Below are positions 7,957-16,200 of a stretch of 64,000 nt of DNA, piece after piece. Numbering within the stretch: position 1 is the first letter of the stretch; every line of letters starts with the position of its first letter. The DNA is from Gammaproteobacteria bacterium (GTDB lineage: Bacteria > Pseudomonadota > Gammaproteobacteria > Burkholderiales > Rhodocyclaceae), in assembly GCA_018828385.1 (NCBI GenBank), contig JAHJVE010000003.1, positions 214,021 through 278,020 of the forward strand. Direction: 5' to 3'. The notes below the pieces were generated by a model that saw nothing but the letters and a program-made list of their open reading frames with translations, did no database searches and was not told where the DNA came from. Position numbers and translations under genes: made by a program.

Positions 7957-9255
7957 TTATTCGCCGTACCGGGTGTCGACCTGTATGCCCATTTTTTTCA
8001 GCATGGGCGTCGGCAGCTCGCCGCCGGCACAAACGATGACGGCATCGTTCGGCCGTTCGAGGATGTCGTCGCCATGTTTGAGGATGACGTTGTCGACACC
8101 GATTTCTCGGACTGTGCTCTCCAGTATTTGTTCAATTTTGTTATCGGCAATGGCTTCGGCCAGCCGTGTCCGGTTTTTCGGCTTGACCCGGTCGAAGGCC
8201 TTGCCGCGGTAACTCAGGGTGACGCGGGTGCCTGGTTCGTTGGCGATGTCGAGGGCGGCTTCGAGGGCGCTGTCGCCGCCGCCGACGACCAGCACGTTCT
8301 TGCCTTGGTACTGTTCCGCTTCGATCAGCCGATAGACCACCTTGGCCTGTTCTTCGCCCTTGGCGCCGAGCTTGCGCGGTGTGCCGCGGCGCCCGATGGC
8401 GAGCAGCACGTTGGCGGTGGAGTAGCTCGCCTTGTTGGTACGGATCGAGAAAATGCCGTCGTCCGGCGTGATTTCTTCCATGCGCTCGCTGAACTGGATG
8501 TTGGGCGTCGCCTTGTCGAGGATGCCCTGCCAGATTTCCATGAGTTCTTCCTTGCTGATTTCGCGAACCTTGATTTCGCCGATCAGCGGCAGGCGCATCG
8601 GCGCCGTCATGACCAGCTTGTTGCGCGGATAGTGGTAGGTCGTGCCGCCGAGGGAGTCTTCCTGCTCGATGGTCACGTAGCGGAGTCCGGCCTCCTTGGC
8701 GGCGAGCGACGAGGCGATCCCGGCCGGGCCGGCGCCGATGATCACGAGATCAAGGTCGGCCTTGCCCCTGGGGCGTTTGGTGATGGTCTGGACGGCATGC
8801 GTGCCCTGGCGGATGGCGTTGCGGATGAGGCCCATGCCGCCGAGTTCGCCGGCGATGAAGACGCCAGGGATGTTGGTCTGGAAATCGGGGTCGACCTGCG
8901 GAATGTCCATGCCGCGCTTGGCCGTGCCAAAGACCAGCTTGATGGCACCAACCGGGCAGGCGGGCGCGCAGGCACCATGGCCGATGCAGTGTGTCGGATT
9001 GATCAGGACGCCCTTGCCCTTGATCACGCCGAGCGCTTTTTCCGGGCAGTTTCGGACGCAGGCGCCGGAACCCATGCAAATTGACAGATCGACGACAGGG
9101 TGTAGCGAGGGCGGTTCGGTCAGGCCCGCCTCCTTGGCTTCGTTGAGGACGGCAAGGTGGCACTCGGAAACCTTCTTTTTTGTGCGCTGGTGAAAGGCGG
9201 CCGGAATGAGGATGAGCAGGGCAGGGAGCAGGTAGTAAATCAGGTCGGACGTCAT
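7957..9255 (-). CDS. Membrane-anchored 2[4Fe-4S] ferredoxin/FAD-NAD(P) oxidoreductase
   Basis: A 432-residue protein. One N-terminal membrane helix (residues about 4-20) is followed by two ferredoxin motifs, CMGSGACVRNCP and CIGHGACAPACP. Next comes a short segment VFIAGELGGMG, then a thioredoxin-reductase-like module with FAD motif IIGAGPAGIASSLAA and NAD(P) motif VVGGGDSALEAALDIA. It would move electrons between NAD(P)H, a flavin and Fe-S centres at the inner membrane. Its start overlaps the stop of the GGDEF-like gene, and the pair is divergent from the multiheme cytochrome locus, so a role in feeding or draining that electron conduit is a reasonable inference. Confidence 0.8.
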   Translation of the reverse strand: MTSDLIYYLLPALLILIPAAFHQRTKKKVSECHLAVLNEAKEAGLTEPPSLHPVVDLSICMGSGACVRNCPEKALGVIKGKGVLINPTHCIGHGACAPACPVGAIKLVFGTAKRGMDIPQVDPDFQTNIPGVFIAGELGGMGLIRNAIRQGTHAVQTITKRPRGKADLDLVIIGAGPAGIASSLAAKEAGLRYVTIEQEDSLGGTTYHYPRNKLVMTAPMRLPLIGEIKVREISKEELMEIWQGILDKATPNIQFSERMEEITPDDGIFSIRTNKASYSTANVLLAIGRRGTPRKLGAKGEEQAKVVYRLIEAEQYQGKNVLVVGGGDSALEAALDIANEPGTRVTLSYRGKAFDRVKPKNRTRLAEAIADNKIEQILESTVREIGVDNVILKHGDDILERPNDAVIVCAGGELPTPMLKKMGIQVDTRYGE

Positions 9256-10214
9256 TCGCTTATTTTCGCTAGCTTGTTTTCAAGGGTATTTACCGTACTC
9301 ATCGGATCTTCGCCAGATTCGTGCTGAACGGCGGCCATTGCTACGGTCAACCGGAAATTTTGGCCAAAATTGAAAAGTGCGAAGGCTGCCCGCATTTCCT
9401 CGGCGACCTTTGCGGCGCTGTCCAGCACGGTGTTGGGGAGCAGGATCATGAAGGTGTTTCGATCCCATTGGCACGCTGTATCCGAGGTGCGCAGGCGTTC
9501 GGTAATCGTTTCGGCGCAGCGGCACAAATCCTCGTCGGTGAGCTGGCCGTTGTCAGGCAGGGCGATGCGGCCCCCGATCAGCGAGAGTGGCAAGCGGTAG
9601 CGGTCGGAAATGGCCGAAACGTGGGCCAGTTCGGCCTCGAAGCATTCGGCCGAGGGCAGTCCGGTCAGACTGTCGCGCAGATTCATGCTCGTTTCCGGAT
9701 TCGGCGGCACCGAGCGGGACGCATAGCGCATGAGCAGGGCGACAAACAGCGAAAGAATCAGATGCTTGTCCAGACGTTCGTGGTCGCTGGCCAGTTGCCA
9801 GGTCAGTACGACAAACAGGCCGCCGAACAGCAGCCACAGCAGGAGCGGCAAGTTCTGGTAGCGCCAGGCCCACCAGACTGCAACCAGCGGCGCCCAGAAC
9901 AGCAGGGTCGAGGCCAGTTCCGAACCGGGATGACCGGTGTTGAAGCGGATGCCGAGGGCGGCCACCAGCAATACGTAGATCGAGACGTCGACCGCCAGGC
10001 CGGCGTGGCGGTCGGCCACCATCCATCCGGCCTGATGGGCGATCCAGATGAGCAGGAGTGGCAGGCTGACGAGCAGATAAATCAGGCTCGTGCCGGTCGG
10101 CCAGAGTCTCTGGAATTCGACGGTGGCGATGACGAAGAGACCGAGAAGACCACTCATTGAACCCGCCGAGTTGATAAGGCGTGCTTTCGCTGGTTGCACC
10201 GGATTCTTATTCAT
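9252..10214 (-). CDS. Membrane protein with degenerate GGDEF domain and intact I-site
   Basis: About 320 residues. Five or six hydrophobic helices occupy the first half (for example GLLGLFVIATVEF, LPLLLIWIAHQAGW, LILSLFVALLMRYA). A GGDEF-fold domain begins at NLRDSLTGLPSAECFE. Where active enzymes have GGDEF this protein has DRNTF, so cyclase activity is not expected. Five residues earlier it keeps RTSD, matching the RxxD inhibitory c-di-GMP-binding site. The start at 10214 has GGGGGA upstream and is preferred to a longer version. A dispersed repeat is translated in-frame near the C-terminus (FNFGQNFRLTVAM). It is divergent from the cytochrome locus and likely a c-di-GMP receptor rather than a synthase. 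Confidence 0.75.
   Translation of the reverse strand: MNKNPVQPAKARLINSAGSMSGLLGLFVIATVEFQRLWPTGTSLIYLLVSLPLLLIWIAHQAGWMVADRHAGLAVDVSIYVLLVAALGIRFNTGHPGSELASTLLFWAPLVAVWWAWRYQNLPLLLWLLFGGLFVVLTWQLASDHERLDKHLILSLFVALLMRYASRSVPPNPETSMNLRDSLTGLPSAECFEAELAHVSAISDRYRLPLSLIGGRIALPDNGQLTDEDLCRCAETITERLRTSDTACQWDRNTFMILLPNTVLDSAAKVAEEMRAAFALFNFGQNFRLTVAMAAVQHESGEDPMSTVNTLENKLAKISE
9336..9376 (+). repeat. Dispersed repeat, copy 3, inside the GGDEF-like gene
   Basis: Core ACGGTCAACC, then GGAAATTTTGGCC and AAAATTGAAAA. Read on the minus strand it encodes FNFGQNFRLTVA within the GGDEF-like protein. Confidence 0.87.
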
Positions 10215-10376
10215 TGTTGATTTCCCCCGAACGGCGTGCACCTTGTCATGTGAATTTTTTGGTATCCTTCAATAAGTGTGAAATTTTACCCCGTCATGTG
10301 CAAGCCCGATAGTCTGTTGATGCTTCGGGTTTCCCGGCGGAAACGGCCCAAGGCCGACGATCTTATTTTGGAATAC

Positions 10377-11288
10377 ATGAACACAAGTGCACTTGGTCCA
10401 ATGACGGTAATTTCCCTGGAGGGAGAAGCAAAATCCTCTAGCGAGAAAGTGTTTCGCATTGCTTGGCGGGTATCCATGGTGCTGCTGGTTGGCGTGCTGC
10501 TGCTTCTTGCCTGGCTGGTGCGAAAAGGGGAGTTCTACGAAGCCGATTCCGATTTTGCTTATTACATCGGTCTGGTCGGTGGTCTGCTCATGCTCAGTCT
10601 GCTGCTCTACCCCTTGCGCAAGCGGATTCATGCGTTCGACCGCCTGGGGAAAATGGAAACCTGGTTCAAATTTCACATGGTCGCCGGTATTACCGGCCCG
10701 TTGCTTGTGCTTTTTCATTCAACCTTCAGAACCGGCTCGCTCAATGCTGCGGCGGCGCTCTATTCAATGCTGTTGGTGGCGTTTAGCGGTGTAGTTGGAC
10801 GCTTCATCTACCGACATATCCATCGCGGACTTTACGGTAAAAAACTGACCCTGGAAGAAGTGTCGGCATTGGTTAGCGACTGCGCCGACCATGTTCGGTC
10901 GGTCTACGCCTTGCAACCTGACATTGAGCCAAGACTGAAGGCGTTCCATGATGCCGCGTTTGATCGGACGGGGTCATCGTTGCAGCGAGCCTGGCGTTTT
11001 GCCACCCTGCGCTGGAGGAGTAAGCGTTTGTCCAGGCAAGTTCGCGGGGATGCCAAAAAGGCGTTGGTCAAACAGTTCAAAAAGCACGGCGGCAGGCGTC
11101 GCGAGGTCATCATGAACTACCGACTGGCACGCGAGCAAATCGAGAGCTATCTCGATTCCGTCGTGATGGCATCGCAACTTTCCGTCTGGGAAAAAATGTT
11201 TTCCATGTGGCATATCGTGCATATCCCCTTCCTTTATTTGCTGGTTTTTAGTGGAGTCGTCCATGTTGTTGCGGTCCACATGTATTAA
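10377..11288 (+). CDS. Membrane cytochrome b-like protein of the multiheme cytochrome locus
   Basis: About 303 residues from the ATG at 10377; a GTG at 10278 and an ATG at 10401 are alternatives, and none has a strong ribosome-binding site. There are about five membrane helices with histidines suited to b-heme ligation: HMVAGITGPLLVLFHS, RFIYRHIHRG and the C-terminal WHIVHIPFLYLLVFSGVVHV. The layout recalls ferric-reductase or cytochrome b561-like quinol-interacting proteins. It is first in a plus-strand operon, and its 3' end overlaps the next cytochrome gene by 26 bp. The likely job is electron exchange between the quinone pool and the periplasmic 24-heme cytochrome (inference). Confidence 0.7.
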   Translation: MNTSALGPMTVISLEGEAKSSSEKVFRIAWRVSMVLLVGVLLLLAWLVRKGEFYEADSDFAYYIGLVGGLLMLSLLLYPLRKRIHAFDRLGKMETWFKFHMVAGITGPLLVLFHSTFRTGSLNAAAALYSMLLVAFSGVVGRFIYRHIHRGLYGKKLTLEEVSALVSDCADHVRSVYALQPDIEPRLKAFHDAAFDRTGSSLQRAWRFATLRWRSKRLSRQVRGDAKKALVKQFKKHGGRRREVIMNYRLAREQIESYLDSVVMASQLSVWEKMFSMWHIVHIPFLYLLVFSGVVHVVAVHMY

Positions 11289-13095
11289 CCGGCTATTTTC
11301 GGCTCTGACGCTGATTGTCGCTCTCGCCTTTGCCAGCGGGGCGGCGGCCGAGTCGATTGAAAAGGTGTTGATGCCGGGTCAAGTGATCAGCGGCCACGCC
11401 AAGTACGAACACGATTGCGAGCAGTGTCACCAGCGCTTCGACAAGAAGGCTCAGACCAAACTATGCCTCGATTGCCACAAGGACGTGGCGGCCGACGTTC
11501 GCGCCAGGAGCGGCCTGCACGGCAAGCTCGAAGACAACAATTGCCGTGCCTGCCACACCGAGCACAAGGGGCGCGGGGCCGATATCGCGCCCATCGACAA
11601 GAAGAAATTCGACCATTCAAGGACCGACTTCAAGCTGCTCGGCGCGCACAAGGAAAGCAAGTGCGAGAGCTGCCACCTGGCCAAGCGGAAATATCGTGAG
11701 GCGCCAAAGCTGTGCAACGACTGCCACAAGAAAATCGACGACGAAAAGGGCCACAAGGGCCATCTCGGCACCAAGTGCGAAAACTGCCACAACGAGAAAA
11801 AGTGGACGGACACCACCTTCGATCACGAAAAGACCAAGTTCTCGCTGCTCGGCGGCAAGCACGCCGACGTCAAGTGCAAGGAGTGTCACGAGGACAAGAC
11901 CTACCAAAAGACGCCGCTGACCTGTAACGGCTGTCACAAGAAGATCGACCAGGAAAAGGGGCACAAGGGGCGTTATGGCATCAAGTGCGAGTCCTGCCAC
12001 AACGACAAGGGGTGGAAGGAGATCATCTTCGACCACGACAAGGACACCAAGTATGACCTCAAGGGCAAGCACCGTCAGGCCAAGTGCAACACCTGCCACC
12101 TGCCGGAGAAGGGCTATATCTATAAGGTAAAGCTGCCCACCAAATGTTTCGCCTGCCACAAGAAGGATGACCAGGAAAAAGGGCACCGTGGCGACCTGGG
12201 CGAGAAGTGCGAGAGCTGCCATAACGAACGTGGCTGGAAAAACGCCAACTTCGATCACGATGAAACCGACTTTCCGTTGCGTGACAAGCACAAGGATGCC
12301 AAGTGCGACACCTGCCACAAGGGTGGCGTGAGCGGCCCCAAGGCGAAGAAATTGAAGGTGGATACCGCGTGCTACGCCTGTCACCGCAAAAATGACGACG
12401 AAAAGGGACACAAGGGGCGCTACGGCGAAAAGTGTGGCACATGCCATACCGCCAAGGACTGGAAGACCAGCATCTTCAATCATGACAAGGAAACCAAGTA
12501 CCTGCTCAAGGGCAAGCACCGCGAAACCAAGTGCGACTCCTGCCATTTGCCGGTCAAGGGCAATATCTACAAGACCAGGCTGGAAGAGACCTGCATTGCC
12601 TGTCACAAGAAAGACGACAAGCACAAAGGTCAGCTTGGTAACAAGTGCGAAACCTGCCATGACGAAAAGAAATGGAAAGACACCCCCTACGACCACAACA
12701 AGTCGCGCTTCGCGTTGACCGGTAGCCACGCCAAGGTCGAATGCAAGAAATGCCACCTCACACCCGCCTTCAAGGATGCGCCGCTAAGCTGCAACGGCTG
12801 CCACGCGAAGGACGACAAGCACAAGGGCGGCTACGGCAAAAAATGTGAAACCTGCCACGCCACCGGCACCTGGAAAACTTGGGACTTCGATCATTCGACA
12901 ACGCATTTCCTGCTCGAGGGCGGGCACAGCAATCTTGACTGCAAGGAATGCCACAAGGACTCGAAATCGGGACCGCGCAAGCCGGGACGGGCGTGCATCG
13001 CCTGCCATGTGAGGGATGACGTGCACAACGGCGCATTTGGCAGTCAGTGCGAAAGTTGTCACGTCGCGGCCAACTGGAAGAAAGTCAGGCGCTAG
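11263..13095 (+). CDS. 24-heme periplasmic c-type cytochrome
   Basis: About 610 residues starting at the ATG with GGAG 6 nt upstream. A signal peptide (LFSALTLIVALAFASGAAA) is followed by 24 CXXCH motifs. They come in a recurring module of roughly 70 residues: KCESCHN...GW...FDH, then KGKH..AKC.TCH, then C.ACHKKDD.EKGHKG. The mature protein is extremely rich in Lys and His and so strongly basic. There is no lipobox or membrane anchor, so it is probably a soluble periplasmic wire of the cytochrome c3/c7 superfamily, passing electrons between the inner-membrane cytochrome b and the outer-membrane barrel encoded downstream. The motif count was made by eye. Confidence 0.9.
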   Translation: MLLRSTCINRLFSALTLIVALAFASGAAAESIEKVLMPGQVISGHAKYEHDCEQCHQRFDKKAQTKLCLDCHKDVAADVRARSGLHGKLEDNNCRACHTEHKGRGADIAPIDKKKFDHSRTDFKLLGAHKESKCESCHLAKRKYREAPKLCNDCHKKIDDEKGHKGHLGTKCENCHNEKKWTDTTFDHEKTKFSLLGGKHADVKCKECHEDKTYQKTPLTCNGCHKKIDQEKGHKGRYGIKCESCHNDKGWKEIIFDHDKDTKYDLKGKHRQAKCNTCHLPEKGYIYKVKLPTKCFACHKKDDQEKGHRGDLGEKCESCHNERGWKNANFDHDETDFPLRDKHKDAKCDTCHKGGVSGPKAKKLKVDTACYACHRKNDDEKGHKGRYGEKCGTCHTAKDWKTSIFNHDKETKYLLKGKHRETKCDSCHLPVKGNIYKTRLEETCIACHKKDDKHKGQLGNKCETCHDEKKWKDTPYDHNKSRFALTGSHAKVECKKCHLTPAFKDAPLSCNGCHAKDDKHKGGYGKKCETCHATGTWKTWDFDHSTTHFLLEGGHSNLDCKECHKDSKSGPRKPGRACIACHVRDDVHNGAFGSQCESCHVAANWKKVRR

Positions 13096-13224
13096 TCAGA
13101 TGCATAATTTGTGTGATAAATTCCCGCAAAATGTTTTTGACTTGTATCAACGCGTCGCCAAATTCGAGCTTCCTCAAGCTGGGCTACGAGAATTGATTAA
13201 CCGGTTTAACGAGGTACCCTGCCT

Positions 13225-16200
13225 GTGACCTACCTTGCTCGTCTATTCCTTGTCGTGCTTGCCGCTGCCGCTCTCCTGTTCGGGCAGTGGGGCAGCGCTT
13301 TTGCACAGACGCAAGCCGATAGCGCGCAAAACCTCAGCTTTGATCACAACAAGACCGGCTATATTCTCGATAACGCGCATAAATCGGTTAATTGCGAGAC
13401 CTGCCACACTTCAGGTGTTTTCCGTGGCACGCCGCGTGCCTGTGCCACCTGTCATGCCGGTGCCGGTGCCAGGGCGCCGGGCAAGCCGGCAACCCATATT
13501 CCGACAGCGGCGACATGTGATTCCTGCCATCGCCCGGGCGCTACCAGCTGGAGCGAAAAGCCGACCGGATTTGTTAAGGGGGCATCAGGGCACGCGATCA
13601 ATCCGCTACTCGGTGTTACGGAAACCAATTGCCAGACCTGTCACAACGGCGCCTTCATCGGGGCCAATGCCCTGACCAAGCCGGCCACCCACATTCAAAC
13701 CTCGACGGCCTGCAGCACCTGTCACAACACGACAGCATGGACGCCAGCCACCAACCCCCATGCCGGCGTCCAGCCGGGAACCTGCGCCACCTGTCACAAC
13801 AGCGTCAATGCAACCGGTAAAACGGTCGATCACATTCCTACTGCTGCCACTTGCGATACCTGTCACAAAAATTTCTCGACCTTCGTGCCGGCCAGAATGG
13901 ATCACTCCGGCTTGAACGGTCAGTGTTCAACCTGTCACTCGGGACGTTTCTCCTCGCAGAGTGCCCAGAGCAAGCCAGCGACCCATCTGTCGACAGCTCA
14001 GCAATGCGATACCTGCCACCTGTCAACGACGTCCTGGGCCGTTGCAACATTCGATCACGCAAATCGGCCGCAAAATAGCCAGTGTTCCGATTGTCATACG
14101 CCAGGCGGGTCGGGCTTGAGCAAGCCGGCCAACCATGTGCCGACTGCCGCCGCCTGCGATACCTGCCACACCAACTTCGTGTCGTTCAGTCCAGCTCAGA
14201 TGAATCACGGCGGGACGGCAGCCAATTGCTCATCATGTCACAACGGTGCCTTTATTTCCGTCAATGCGCTGAGCAAATCCGGACGCCATATTCCCACTGT
14301 CGTTCAGTGCGATTCCTGTCATACCAGCGGCTTCGTTTCCTGGTCGCCGGCAAAAATGAACCATACCGGCCTTGATGGGCAGTGTGCCAGTTGTCACAGC
14401 GGCGGTTACCTGCCGCAGAATGCCCAGGCCAAGACGGCAACGCATATTTCAACGACGGCCCAGTGTGATAGCTGTCATGGCTCGACGGCAACCTGGGCGA
14501 CCGCAACCTTCAACCACGCCAACACCAGCCCGGCGGTGGCCGGGCGCTGCTCCTCCTGTCACAACGGCGCGAATGCCTTGGGCAAGTCGGTTAACCACAT
14601 TCCGACAGCCGGGCAGTGTGATAGCTGCCACAACACATTTACCGCCTTCTCGTCGGTCGCCATGAGTCATGCCGGTACGGCGGGGACGTGTAACAGCTGT
14701 CATAACGGCAACTTTGCTTTCGCCAACGCACTGGCCAAGACGGCGGTCCATATTCCAACCGGCGCCCAGTGCGATAGCTGTCACACGGGTGGCTTCAATA
14801 CCTGGTCGCCGGCGGTGATGAACCATACCGGCTTGAACGGTCAGTGCTCGACGTGTCACGGTGGTGGCTATGTCTCGCAAAATGCGCTCGATAAGCCGCT
14901 GACCCACGTCAGTACAACGGCTCAGTGTGACACATGTCACGCCAGCACTACGTCGTGGGCTACCGCTACCTACAGCCATGATGCGTCGGCGATAGGCCGG
15001 TGCGATACCTGTCATGGCGTGACGGCACTGGGCAAATCGGCCAGGCATATTCCGACAGTGACGACTGCGGCGAATTGCGGCAGCTGTCATAACAACTACG
15101 CCTCCTTCAAGCCGGCGGCAATGGATCACGCAGCAACCGGCGGCGCGGCATGTGCGACCTGCCACGGTGGCGCCTATGTTTCGCAGAATGCCCTGACCAA
15201 GCCCGCAACCCACATTCAGACCTCCGCGGCTTGCGACAGTTGTCACGGAAATGGCAATGGCTATACGTCCTGGACTTCCGGATCGTTCAATCACGCTACT
15301 GCGACACCATCCGTGCTCGGCCGTTGTGCCAGTTGCCACAATGGGGTCACTGCCCAGAGCAAGTCTGCCGTTCATGTGCCGACCGGAAATGCAACATCGT
15401 GCGAAGACTGCCACGGGACGACCTATACCGCCTTCAAGCCGGCCAGGATGAACCATGCCCTAAGCAGCGAAGCATGCGCCACCTGCCACAGCGGGGCCTA
15501 TACCGGCCAGGGGGCTCTAGCCAAGCCAATCAACCACATTCCGGCCACGGCGGCTTGCGATACTTGCCACCAAAACAGCAACTTCGTGTCCTGGGCGCCG
15601 TCATCGATGGATCATACGGGCCAGACGCAGTGCTCAACCTGCCACAGCGGCGCATACCTTGCACAAAATGCCCAGACGAAGCCGAGCACGCACATATCGA
15701 CCAACGCGCAATGTGCCAGTTCGGGGTGTCACACGGCACCGACGGGTACGTCGCAGGGGTCGTGGCGGGTTGGTTCCATTCCGAATCACGCCTTGTTCAC
15801 CCCGTCAGTCGCCGTCGGCGACCATAGCTGCAATGGCTGCCACAATGGAACTGCAGGCAAGGGCATTGCCAAGCCGGCTACCCACATTCCTACGACGGCG
15901 TTCTGCGATACCTGCCACACCAATTTCAATGCCTTCGCACCGGCCAGCATGAGCCATGCCGGAATTACCAACGGTTGTGCCAGTTGCCATGGCGGCGCGC
16001 ATGTCGCACTGAATGCTCAGGCCAAGCCGAGCAGTCACGTTCCGACCAGCAGTTCTTGTGAGACCTGCCACGGTTCGACGAGCTTCACTGCTTTCAAGCC
16101 TGCCAGCATGAACCATTCGACAGCCACCGGGGTCGCTTGCGCAACCTGCCATGGCGGCGCCTACACGGGACAAGGCGCGTCCGCCAAGCCGGTCGGGCAT

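Noticed and set aside
11617..15456. Long minus-strand frames opposite the multiheme cytochromes
   Set aside because: Repeated CXXCH codons and biased third positions keep the opposite strand free of stops; the translations show no domain and the plus-strand products are unambiguous.
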